Below, piece by piece: positions 23,850 through 35,268 of a DNA stretch of 64,000 nucleotides; position 1 is the first letter of the stretch, and each line of letters opens with the position of its first letter. The translations under genes were made by a program, and so were the position numbers. The notes below the pieces were generated by a model. The model had not been told where the DNA came from. It searched no databases and saw nothing but the letters and a program-made list of their open reading frames with translations. The stretch is from Argentina anserina (Eukaryota > Streptophyta > Magnoliopsida > Rosales > Rosaceae). Location of the stretch: contig NC_065875.1 in the NCBI RefSeq assembly GCF_933775445.1, forward strand, positions 15,451,001 through 15,515,000, written 5' to 3'.

Positions 23850-24818
23850 ACCTGGTTTTTATACTCCACTAAACGATTACATGAGTTAATCTGATTTGTG
23901 AGGAGTTATTCGTCGTCGATTTAAGATCTCTTGTCATGATGTTTTCAAGCTCCAATACGCATCTTCTTCTTGTCATGTGGTCTATTTGGAAAGTGAGGAA
24001 GATTTGAAGATGTTGTTGAGTTTTTCTATTGTGCTAAAATTTATAAGATGGATCATGTTTGCATATCTGTAGTGAATAATGTTGGAGGTGGTAGCCGAAC
24101 AATAAGTGTTCTAGCGGATGATTGTTATTCTTGAATTACTTATGCATTTGATGAAAATAATTATTTAGGGGATGCCTTTAAAGACATACCTCACAAGTCC
24201 TACCTATCGAATGAATGGAGTTCATTCATCAAACATGTTGGGCAAAAGTTTCCAAGCATTGCTCAATTGCGGGACAAGTTAATAAAGTATAACGTTCAAA
24301 CATGTTTTTGCTATGTTCTGGCGAGGAATGACTCACTTTTTGTGCATGTTATTTGTGAAAACTATGGAATTGAGGGGTGTGAGTGGTATGTAAAAGGTTT
24401 AATAGCTACTATTAATGACTGCTTTTATGTGACAGAATTGAATGTTGTACACAAGTGTAAAGGTGTGCTTAGAACTCAGAAACATAGGCAGCTAAGGTCC
24501 AAAATTGTTAGCTCCTATATTGAAACTAATATTAGCTATAACCTTGGTATGAGGCCGTTTGAAATAATGAACAAGTTTAAGTCAGCATATGGTTTTGACT
24601 TCACGAACAAGGTTGCGTTGAATGCCAAGAGGAAAGTTATAGAGAAGCTTTATGGTTCGGATGTTGATTCTTTCAATAAGCTGAGTTGGTACAGATTTCA
24701 TCTTAATGATCACCCTACTTTCTATGTTAATCTTATTGAAAAAAAAAAAGATAATCTCTTCTTTCAAAAAAATAAGAAGATAATCTTATTCGATGAAGAA
24801 AATCAATGCAAATTGTAA
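23850..24818 (+). pseudogene. MULE (MuDR-type) transposase N-terminal fragment
   Basis: An open frame of 183 codons (24267-24818) extends upstream in the same frame to about 24130, past one internal TGA. It matches the pattern of the MuDR DNA-binding region that precedes the DDE transposase domain in plant Mutator-like elements: a Cys/His arrangement (CEWYVKGLI, later VVHKCKG) followed by the basic helix region. The DDE core is absent and the frame ends at 24818. No terminal inverted repeats were recognised. It is a dead fragment. Confidence 0.55.
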
Positions 24819-24983
24819 GAGGAACGAAGCAACTACCATCAAACGACATTATGTAATGTTACCCGTTAAATAAGTTAATGTCACAATTATTTGTTTCTAA
24901 TAGTAGTTAATTTGGTTGATTACCTTCTAATGACAAAATAACTACTATTTTTGTCAGAGAAAGAATTCAGCCGTTACCGTCGC

Positions 24984-25328
24984 CTAGAGTCCACAATAAA
25001 ATCCCCATTCATCAGTAACCCTCCGGTGGATGGGAGTAACTCCCCAGATTAAAAGCATACACATAGCGATGTTATGGGCGGAGATTTGGTACAGACAGTA
25101 AACTGAGATGGGGTTGTGGAGAATCTCAACAGGTCTTGGAAGTAAGGAAACAAAATCACTCAGTTTCCCAATAAGAATTTTGGCAGGGCGAGGGTGGTAG
25201 AGAATTGAAATTATCGCACCCATTCCGATGGACGATGATGATTGAGGTGCTGAGGAGTAAAATTGATGCGCGTGAACTTCTATAGCTATAGATCTTTGGG
25301 AAGAGATGAAAGATGCGGGCTTGCACAT
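24984..25328 (-). other. Unrecognised minus-strand open frame, 114 codons
   Basis: The frame is open from 25328 to the stop at 24984, with mixed hydrophobic composition and no low-complexity bias. There is no recognisable domain and no obvious splice partners. It could be an exon fragment moved by a transposon, or chance. Confidence 0.2.
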
Positions 25329-25468
25329 ACGAACATTTGGGCTATGATTTATGATCGGGTTGGCATTTGCAAAATAGCCAATTGAATGACAAGAATTACC
25401 TGTAAAATAAAAGGAATTCTCATGTGAGTCATGTCCACCACCATCACCAAAACTAGGTTTAGCGACCG

Positions 25469-27750
25469 TGACACAACCCGCCCTAAAATTTACCCCAATA
25501 TTGAGGCAGATCGTGTGAAAACTACTGTCAAATGAGATATACCAAAAATTTCGACATAGACTCTTTCGAAGGTAGCCAACCCTACCTGCACGAAAATGAC
25601 ATACAATCTCCAGATCAACTCAACTCGTGGAGCCTCCGTGCTCCCCACAATTTCTCAAACTCCACCATCACAAATCATAAATATATAAATATCACCACAT
25701 ACATGATCCGACCCCAAGAGTTTGTAGCTCTTCTTAAACCGCAACCGCCTAACCCACTAAGAAGACGGGGTCAATAACAATCACACAACACACAACATGA
25801 TCACACAAGAAAATTAAACCACAATTTATAAAAATAGAATCGCATGCATTTGTAATTAGGCCGAAGTCCACTTAGAGAGCAAATACGAGACCACACAACA
25901 CTCGACGAGTCACCAATCCTCTCTCTTTCTACATCTTTATCTGGAGTCCACTAGTACATCCTCTCTCTTCTAGCGACTCAGTAACATCAATACCACTGTC
26001 GGTTCATCCCCTCTCTTCCCGTCTTCTACGCTCTACTGGTTCATTCCCTCTCTTCTGATTCCATACTCTCATTGCATTGCTAGTTCATGCGCTCTCTTTC
26101 GGTTATATAATCTGTTGGTTCATCCCCTCTCTTCCGGTTCTGTAATATGCCGGTTCATCTCCTCTCTTCCGGTGTTGTAATCTACCGGTTCATCCCCTCT
26201 CTTCCTTGTTCCATACGCTCACCTCAAAGTATCTGACACAAGCCCCATAGCATAACCCGAGCCTCACTCGTAAAAAAATATACAACCACCCTTCCGGATA
26301 TAATATCAAACCATCACAAAATTATCATCTCTAATGAAAATAGCCAAGAGGTAAGGTGCATATACCTCGTTGATTCCAATGGAATAGCTGAGTTGATAGG
26401 GGTGTCTATACCTCATTGATTCCCATGAAATAGACGAGTTGATAGGGCTTTGTCGAGAGGAATAAGGTGAATCAAAATAATATAAAATACATAAACCTCA
26501 ACCTAGAAAATCTCATCGAGTATTCATCCGATCACCATGTTCATAAACCACTAACTAAATGTTCAAACACACTGACCCACACGAAACCCACACCTCATCA
26601 TTCTAGTACACTTTTGATACCACTGCAACAACCCAACTTAAGTTTACGCTTTGAACCCAATATAGATCATTAAAGGATATTTAATCTAAAATAATGGTGG
26701 TTGCACCCAAATCTTGGCCAGGCTATCTACGTACCCTTTTGAAAAGGATCAAGTCACTCGTAGTTCAACTCCTGGGAATCCCATTCCTGAATATATCGTC
26801 AACAACTCCAAAATCTCAAATAAGACATTGTATAATCCTCATACTTTAATCCAAATTAAATAAATGAAAATCAATATAATTAACCAAGAAAAATAATAAC
26901 CCAATATCACACCAAAATCAATTATTCATAAACGATCACAAATTCGTAACCTTAAACCTAAAAATCTCCACATGGCTCTTACGATAACCAAATTTGACAA
27001 ATTATATTTCGTTGGGTTCGTATCAATGACTACAACCTAACAGAGCCACCCATTGCTCCAATTACTACCTCAAGCGCCGCCACAATGGTTGCACGTGGGC
27101 CCCATGCGCCATCTCCTCCAATTACTCCAAAACCACTCGACTCCATCATCAAAGTTAGATCACATCAACATAGACAAGTTTCATACATGCACCCAAACTC
27201 AGATAGGTCGAGAAATGGCCGAAAATCGACAAGATTCCGACTGGGGGTGGTTGACTTTTGAATCTTCAATTTGCAGCTCGAATCGAGCTTCAAGGTGCAT
27301 GGAATCACGACCAGAAGGAGGATCAAAGCCGAACATAAGTAATCCCGAGCTCCGGAGCCGCCGGAAAAAGCTGCAGTGGCGACGATGACATTTGTTGAAA
27401 TTTTCGACCATTGTTGCGCCATGCACGGCGACCGGTGTGGTTCGAGGCTTAGCTCAATCAAAGGAGGATGTCGAGCTGATCATATGGGTATGTGGATCGA
27501 GTCGTGGTGTCGTCGGACAGCGGAGAACGACGGAAAAAACGATCCGGCCAAAATTTTGGGGAGAAATGAACAGTGCGCGTGTCGATTTGAATTTTCTCCC
27601 TTTCTGATTTTTTTCCATTTAACCTCTTATTTATACTATTTTTCAAAAATACCTAAAACCTCTTTTGATTCGTAACTTTTTCATACAAACTCCGATGCTT
27701 AAAAAAATATGTACATATATACACTACAAAGTTAGATTGAACTGTGAAAC
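25469..27750 (-). mobile_element. Degraded long LTR-like block
   Basis: The block begins TGACACAACCCGCCC. Near its right end it carries CGTAACTTTTTCATACAAACTCCGATG. The same layout (TGTCACAACCCC at the left, CATACGACGTCCGA towards the right) is seen in the solo LTR at 58.46-60.47 kb, in the same orientation. The inner part has a diverged minisatellite at about 25,997-26,221 (unit CGGTTCATCCCCTCTCTTCC plus ~15 bases, about six copies). The right end and any target duplication are lost. Frames at 27.05-27.65 kb overlap on both strands and look incidental. Confidence 0.4.
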
Positions 27751-30085
27751 AAAATATCAGGCTTCTTAAAAAAAAAAAAAGAGACATAATATCAGGTACT
27801 AATAATCTAAGTTCAGCCAAGGTAAGATGAAAGAGGAAACACAGATCACTATTGCATCAAATGCTACCCCCATTACCTAATTGAGCATAGTAGGTATTTG
27901 TCTCTATTGCAATTCAAACAGCTTCTGATATCCACCCCTTCCCAGCCAGATGTTATTTAAACAGCTTTCATGAGTAATATCAGGTTAGTTGATCATACCA
28001 TTGGTTTTCCAGGAAAATTCGAAAGTAACAAATTAGTTCTGAGTATTAGATTGATTTCTCAACTAAACAAGTATGTGATGTCAATCAAGTATGTTACTTG
28101 ATGTCATGAATCATTAGCAACTCCTCAAGCATGCAAGTATATGCTAGAAACTACATCATTTTCTCTTGTGGCTATCCAAAGTTGGTATAGATGGGGGCAT
28201 ATTGCTCCAATTCAATGTGAATTTAAGTGGAAGTTCTGTATGACCTGGTAAGTATACAACTGTCCATTAGCATTCATGCAAATGATGCAATGAAAGAATG
28301 GCACAATATTGTGACAGCAAGCAGCACGAGACTAATTTTTGACAGCAACAGACGTAGACAGCTTCTTGTTAGTGTGTTAGGAATGCCCAAGTATCTTAGT
28401 CTTTAATTTTCAATGAACATCAATGAACATTGTTCTAAATAAAATATCTGATATGTCTGTGTAGCTGGATAGAAGGGAATTGTTAAACTGTGCATTGCAT
28501 TGTGGCAACTACTGTGTCTTCCTTATCCCTAAACACATAACATGATATCTCGTGGTGTGAGAGCTTGTCTGCATATCATGAAGTAGGGACTGATGTCTTG
28601 GTCTCTTTACATATATGCTCTCCTTCCCTTTCCTTTCTTTATATATCGAATTAAACTCAGATCTCCATTGAGTGGTCTTTATAGATTATAACTTTATTGG
28701 TACAGCTTTGTGTATTATATGTTCCTTAGAAGTATCAATGGGAGTTAAAGATGAGTCAAGGCTGGTGTAGATTTGGGATGCCTGGGAATATCATATTGTT
28801 CATGTAATTAATAGGGTTGGCACTCATCCTCCTTTAGAAACATTGCCATTATAATTATTTCAAAGCATCATTTTCTTAATCCTTACCAATTGAGTATGTG
28901 CTTTCACTTTTTGTGAAGCAAATGAATGGAAAAGCTGGATGGTTTTGGGTTGTTGTAGCAATAATAATCATTGTTGGTTGTGGCTTTCATGTTGCCTTTG
29001 GAAACATCACAAAATACTAAAACCTCATCCCTTTTTGCAAAGTTTCCAGAGGCACTGAGTGAGCCATGCTATTTTGTTCTTGATCAGGTTTTGCCTTCAG
29101 GCCAAACATGTCTTAATCATCTTAAACCATTTTCTTGGTGGAAGTTGATGAGTCAAATAGGTGCTTCCCTCTCCCTTATAACTTACACCAAAGTTACATT
29201 ATGTGTTTTGTGCTAAACTTGCTTTCCCTTTTGGCTTTGGCATCATACTCTTGTCTTTGTAAGCCTGCTTGCCGTCTAAGTATACGAGAGAGAGGAAAAG
29301 AACATATAGAATATGATTAGTATCGGAGTATGACAGTCACTGCCTTCTGTATATTCTAGACAGAATTTTCGGGGTACTCGCACCCAGCAAACTTTGATTC
29401 TTTGGTGCTTTTGTTGGTATTCTTCTTGTGCGTATATCAAATCTATAGTTGTCCTAAAATTTCTTACCCATTTTTCGTTTTGGATTCTATCCGTTAGTAT
29501 CAATTCCGTGCTTATTTAGAAAATATAATCAATTCAAAGCAACGAGAATCCTTCAACATAGAACTATTAGAGCAATTACCAAAAAAAAAAAACTATTAGA
29601 GCTACGACAAAGAATCGAGAATTCTCTTATACCAAAAACAAAGGTTGTCATACAAATTATCGTATTCAACATGGAGCTTCAGATGAATTCTGCAATGGAG
29701 ACAAGAATGGAGAAGATAAGAGGATATATAAGCCTTAATATGTGACATAAACAGCCGGACAGGGAAGCCTCTTTTGGTAAATTTGCATCGCCGTTACGGA
29801 CCCAACGGGAAGTAAAGGTCAACAACTGTTGAAGATGACCTTGATAAGACGGCAAAATTTCTCCTCCGCGGCTCCGTCGGGGCATCGATTGAGACTAGGA
29901 AAGACTATATGACCTCAATACCAAACATGTAAGAAATGACAATAATTGAATCTGAGGTCGTTTTATTAGCAACATGTTGCGTTTTGGATTGGATTTTCAA
30001 CTGCAGCATTATTAAGATAGCACCATATGCTATTACTCACAGTGGTCACAATGTGTGTAATGTAGGACTTGGCAGTTGGCAATAA
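27751..30085. other. No supported gene; old duplication of the 9-kb region
   Basis: The part 28,030-28,210 resembles 9,000-9,200. A tiny frame at 28922-29020 (32 codons) encodes one hydrophobic segment, but nothing else supports it. A 68-codon minus frame (29679-29885) starts with a basic MPRRSRGG and is not recognisable. The rest is AT-rich. Confidence 0.35.
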
Positions 30086-30235
30086 AAAAAGGAGCATCGT
30101 TCCCTTGGTCAACAATTGAACACCAGATGACTCTTAACTGAGCGCCGTCTGATCTGGCCAAACAGTTAGATCAAACGACAGTTGAGCGCTACTTGGTGCT
30201 CAATTGTTGACCAAGTGATCATGACTCATAAAAAA
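30086..30235. mobile_element. Short hairpin element (MITE-like inverted repeat)
   Basis: CTTGGTCAACAATTGAACACCA at about 30104-30125 is answered by its near-perfect reverse complement at about 30194-30215 (TGGTGCTCAATTGTTGACCAAG). The interior is also self-complementary (GATCTGGCC and AGTTAGATC, GAGCGC at both sides). The block would fold into one long hairpin. Target duplications were not identified. Confidence 0.6.
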
Positions 30236-31270
30236 AGAAGTATTTGTGAATAGTTGTCATATTCTTCATGCCCTATTGCTTGGGTGCTCTCTCTTGTATC
30301 GTTTTTGCGTCTTAACTTAAGGGCATTAGCTTAGCCATATTATGTGTTTGGTAGCGTTTGGATTTCAAGTTATCCTTTAAACTGATCATTTTTGGTGTGT
30401 TCAAGATGTCTAGAAGATACTTGTTTCACCAAGACTATGGACCTTTGTAATGCAAGGTGAGCGTCCGGCTCTTGTTAGGGTTCTTTATAAGGTCGCATTT
30501 GTGGAATGATGTCAAGTTGAATCGTTTGTAAATTTCTCAAACACTATCACCAAATCGTGTCTTACTATGAGGAATTGATGATGTACATTTGCACATGTAA
30601 CGACTTCACATTTCTTGCTCTAGACGATTTCTCATGTTATGCATAATAGTCTACCGATACTTCTAGCGAGCCACTCTCCCTGAAAAAACATTGCTACTAC
30701 CCTAACCATAGGATGTTCTCTAGCAGCAGTTTTAATCGTAATTCACTTACCAATTTGTATTCGACCGGTTGGAGTATCCCTAAAAGTTTTTACGGCCTAA
30801 AAGCTCAGTTAAAGGGGTTCCTAATAACTAGGATGCGCAAACTAGCAAACCACTTGCCTACTAGTGTTCATCTCTAAATGTTTTTAATCAAGAAAATTAG
30901 AAATATTCCACTGTTTGTATTGGATTCTAAACATGCGAATTAAACAGATCAATCTCATGCATGAACCAACCATACTAGATTCAATTTTTGAGTCAAGTTG
31001 GGGATATTGTTAGATAAGATTATGAAAATGCCTACCTACCATAAAACTCCAATACAAGAAGCATTTCTATACCATATTCTCATGTCAAATGGTCCATTTT
31101 AAAGAAAATAATCTCACGCACACATTTTTCACAGTAAGCCACCTCCAATATTGACTAAATATTCAATAAATCCAAACAACATCACGTTTCATCAAATTGC
31201 CACCTTTGATTTCTGCTGCTTTTTAGAGCAAATTGCCAATCATTTACTCCTTTCCGTCTTGCTTACAATA
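30236..31270. other. Gene-free sequence upstream of the tubby-like gene
   Basis: AT-rich DNA with no convincing frame or repeat. It presumably includes distal promoter sequence of the gene starting at 31609. Confidence 0.4.
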
Positions 31271-31280
31271 TCAACCATCT

Positions 31281-31517
31281 CTTTTCACTTTTCACTTTTC
31301 ACTTTTCACTTTTCACTTTTCACTTTTCACTTTTCACCCACCCTTTTACCACAACAGTAAATAAAGCAACCTGCTTTTGTTTGGTATAAAAAGGTAAAAA
31401 GGGTGAAAATATAAGAACCCAACAAAAAATGTAGAGAGAGAAAGAGACAATATATTCTCTCTCTTTCTAGTCCCTCACTCCATCCCTTCTTCTTCTTCTT
31501 CTTCTTCTTCTTCTTCT
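31281..31517 (+). promoter_or_regulatory. Promoter/leader of tubby-like gene with (TTTTCAC)n and (TTC)n tracts
   Basis: A 7-base unit, TTTTCAC, repeats about eight times at 31281-31336. A TTC microsatellite of about ten units lies at about 31488-31517, roughly 90 bases before the ATG. Between them is TTTGGTATAAAAAGG, a good TATA-box candidate (about 31380). The pyrimidine-rich leader is typical of plants. Both repeats are likely to vary in length between plants. Confidence 0.55.
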
Positions 31518-31608
31518 CAATCTTCTTAAATCCCTAAACATCCAATTCTCAAAAACCCACAAACATCACAAAGTTGCAAACTTTATCTGTGTGAATTGAA
31601 ATTCGGAG

Positions 31609-33236
31609 ATGTCAATAAGGAGCTTACTCCAGGACATGAGGTTCTCCCGGTCGCAGCGGGTGGTTCAGGACCGGTCGGCGGTGTCGGCGCCGGAGGTGGG
31701 GGACTCGGTGAAGCAGAGCTTCTGGGCCCACATGCCTCAGGAGCTTCTGAGAGAGGTTCTGGTGCGAATTGAGGCTTCTGAGGCCGCTTGGCCACCGCGG
31801 AAGAGCGTCGTCGCCTGCGCCGGAGTCTGCCGGAGCTGGCGGATTTTGACCAAGGAGATCGTTAAGTCTCCTGAGCTGTCTGGGAAGCTCACCTTTCCCG
31901 TCTCCGTCAAGCAGGTCTGGTTTTGATTAACCCTGATAAAGTTTTTGTTTTTATTTGATTTTAATATAAGTTGATTGTGGTAATTGTTGTTCTAATTTGA
32001 GATTTGTTTTCATATTGATTTTTTTGTATTTGGGTTCGTTCTGAGTCTGTTTTTAATAGTAGTTGAAGTGTGTGTTTGATATATTACTGCATTGCAATTA
32101 ACAGAAAATGATGGGGTTTGTGGTGGTGGTCATTGCTTAGTTGGATTGGTTTTGGATAAAGTTGTAATCTTTACAAAGAAAATTGCTTACTCACTTCACT
32201 GAATGGTTTTCACACATGACAATTCCCATTTGATTTTCGGCTTTTATGGTCAAGATAGTGTTTCTTAGCCATGTTTATGAAGTTTGATGGGTCAAAATGT
32301 GAATTTGATATTGCAAACTATTGTTTTTGTGCGATAATCTCTGATTTTGCAAAGTTTTGAGTTGTTTCTGAATTTTGATGTTGTTGGTGGCAGCCTGGTC
32401 CAAGGGATGAACTCCTACGGTGCTTTATAAAGCGGAACCGGTCCACACAGACGTATTATCTTTGCCTCGGTTTGACCCGTGGTGAGCATATGCTTATTGA
32501 TAACAAAAGAATATAAGTAGTACATTGCGGATTGTAGATAATTTTCTGGTTGAAAGTTTTGGCCTTTCCTTCTCCGGTGGAGGTTTATTTTGTTAGGTCA
32601 TTTAGGTATTGGTTTCACTATCAAGATATTGCTGTTTCTGTATGTAGTGGTCCTATCCTCTTGCTTTCTTTTGAGCTGTAATGATTTTAACTTATTGTCT
32701 TCTGGTGGTGTCCATGGCAGCATTAACTGATGAGGGAAAGTTCCTACTTGCTGCTCGCAAGTATAAGCGCCCAACCTGCACCGATTATATCATCTCACTG
32801 CATGGTGATGATATGTCAAAAGGCAGCAGCAACTATGTTGGAAAACTGAGGTGAGGTATATCATTCAATATACATTTGTACTTATTTTCCTGCGAGTTCA
32901 AGTACTAACACATTTTCTCATTTTTCTTTCTGAAGATCAAATTTTTTGGGAACAAAGTTCACTATCTTTGATGGGCAGCCAATTGATGTGGGAGCCAAAT
33001 TTACAAAAAGTCGGTCCACTAGGCTAGTAAATTTGAAACAAGTTTCACCTAGGGTCCCTGCTGGCAACTATCCAGTGGCTCAAATTTCCTACGAACTAAA
33101 TATGTTGGGTTCCAGGTAACACTTCTTTGCACAATAAGTTACCTCTAGAATTGAATTTATATCAGACATATATAAACTTCTTCTGCATGAGGACGGTTAA
33201 TGCTTTCCTTTCTCTTCTTTTTCACAATTTTCACAT

Positions 33237-33274
<38 letters not shown>

Positions 33275-33819
33275 ATATAGTAGATGAGGGTGCACTTGCT
33301 TTTTACAATTAACTAAACAAATTAAAAAAATTCAGAGTTCGTACAAGCAGGGGTCCAAGGAGAATGCAATGTACCATGGATGGCATTCCTGCATCTGCTA
33401 TTCAACCTGGAGGAGTAGTACCCACACAGGCAGATTTTTCAAGTAGTACTTCCGAGTTCTTTCCATCCCTTCCATTTTTCGGTTCGAAATCAACTCGCAT
33501 GGAAAGTTTCTTAGGGCCATCAGCCAAACAAAAAGATGGGGTAATCATGTTAAGAAACAAAGCTCCAAGGTGGCATGAACAACTCCAGTGTTGGTGTTTG
33601 AACTTTCATGGAAGAGTGACAGTTGCTTCAGTGAAAAACTTTCAGTTGGTGGCTTCTCCAGAAAATGGGCCAGCTGGGCCAGAGCATGAGAAGATTGTCC
33701 TCCAATTCGGAAAAGTGGGAAAGGACTTGTTTACCATGGATTACAGGTACCCAATATCAGCATTCCAGGCATTTTCAATCTGCCTCAGTAGCTTTGACAC
33801 CAAGATTGCTTGTGAATAA
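31609..33819 (+). CDS. TLP: Tubby-like F-box protein
   Basis: Five exons join in one frame with GT-AG junctions: 31609-31914, 32394-32481, 32721-32850, 32936-33115 and 33336-33819, for 395 residues, the usual length of plant tubby-like proteins. An F-box lies at about residues 39-84 ([17 protein letters not shown], then VCRSWRIL) and should bind Skp1/ASK. The tubby beta-barrel fills the rest: [13 protein letters not shown], the hallmark [15 protein letters not shown], and the C-terminal [19 protein letters not shown] that forms the buried central helix. Tubby domains hold the protein at membranes through phosphatidylinositol 4,5-bisphosphate, and plant members are linked to ABA and stress responses. 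The start is the first ATG after the leader and gives the standard N-terminus. No defect is visible. Confidence 0.93.
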
Positions 33820-35268
33820 GATATTTAAACAGGTACGAGGTTTAGTCCTTTAGTCAGTGTACATGGATACCACTCTGTCACCATCTCTTTACGTGCATTA
33901 TGATAAATTCGATATATTTCTACTGGTGTAGGAGCTGCAAGGTTTGGAAATCACTTAGGAGGTTGAATTCAATGAGACTATTTTGTGAAGGTGATCGCAG
34001 CTGATCTTCTTATGCAGGGAGCATGCTTAAAGGCTTCAAACTACTGGATCACGCGTTGGTTCTCTTCATCCACATATGTATATTTCACTTAATGTATATA
34101 CCCAAGTGTTCCTACGAAAGCCTGACATTGTTTTTGCCATTTGACGACTTCAAATTTCACTTGCTAGGTAGAGAATTATAGGCTGTCTGATCATCAAATG
34201 AATTGTTGTTCGTTTGTTCAATTTGACTTTGCCCCAACTACAGTCGAATTTAATTTCCAGAATGGATTTCAATAGTCCTGTAGCTAGTATGTTTCTTCTT
34301 TTTATTCAAGCAAATAACACATTGACATATATACGCATTGCTGATCCACTGATCTTTCAATCAGTCTTCCAATGACGCAAGTTTACAACTAGCAACTAGC
34401 AAGTACTTCCAAGCACAACCAACAGAGAAATTCTTTTCTTCAACTTAAGTTAACCAAGGAACAGCTAGTGCTAACAGCCTAACAAGGAAAACGAAAGTGT
34501 ACTAAAGAATCCAAAGAGCTTGCTGCTGCATAGCAAATCTTCCTTGTGGCACCAACCCAACACCAGTGAACTCTGTTCAGTTATTTTCAAGGGAAGACCC
34601 AGTGTACTATTTAGCCATCTCTGCTCACTACTCAACGTCCAGAACATAACACACACCACACACTTTCTGTTTGTGAACTCATCCCCTCCCCTCGTTATTA
34701 TGCAAGCAAAACCCCAAATGTATATATACCAGCTTTCTGTAATAGAACTTGGCTTTTAACTAGGTTGCTTGACTTGCTTCTACATATTTTTCTGCAAAAA
34801 ACTTATTTCTTTGGATTAATTTGAAGGTATTGAACTAATTTCCTGACCTTTGTCACTTGAGCGTTATTGAACTATACTCTAAATTTCAAGCACATTTTGC
34901 CTGCTCTCTGACTTTGTACGTTTTGACAATCCCAGGGTCAGATACGTGTACATACTTTTATTATCCAGAGCTGAAAAACTCTCTGATTGAAGCGTACAAA
35001 AGTTGTTCAAGGCTTCAACCGCTTGAGAAAGGCATTCTTCAATGTCTCAATTGACCAGTCTCTTGGCTCAGCGTATTCGCACTTAATAAAATCTGAGGCA
35101 AGTTTTAATATCTCGATTCTCAAATGACAATAGTATTTTGGTTCAGCTTACAATTCTTGGAATGCTTCGGCTTATACAATTTTGCGCCGTCTGCTCTTCA
35201 GATAACAAGTATAAAACACGTTTATATTTACATGAGTACAATTTTACTTCATACAATTCTACTTCATA
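33820..35268. other. Convergent 3' flanks of the tubby-like and beta-amylase genes
   Basis: The two genes point at each other. The space holds their 3' untranslated regions and AT-rich DNA. I see no further gene or structured repeat. Confidence 0.5.

Noticed and set aside
27053..27675. Overlapping frames on both strands near 27 kb
   Set aside because: Open frames on both strands in GC-rich repeat DNA, with no recognisable domain or splice context.
28922..29020. 32-codon frame with one hydrophobic segment
   Set aside because: It resembles a micro-membrane protein, but has no paralogue or sequence shared with the pair at 55-57 kb, so chance is more likely.
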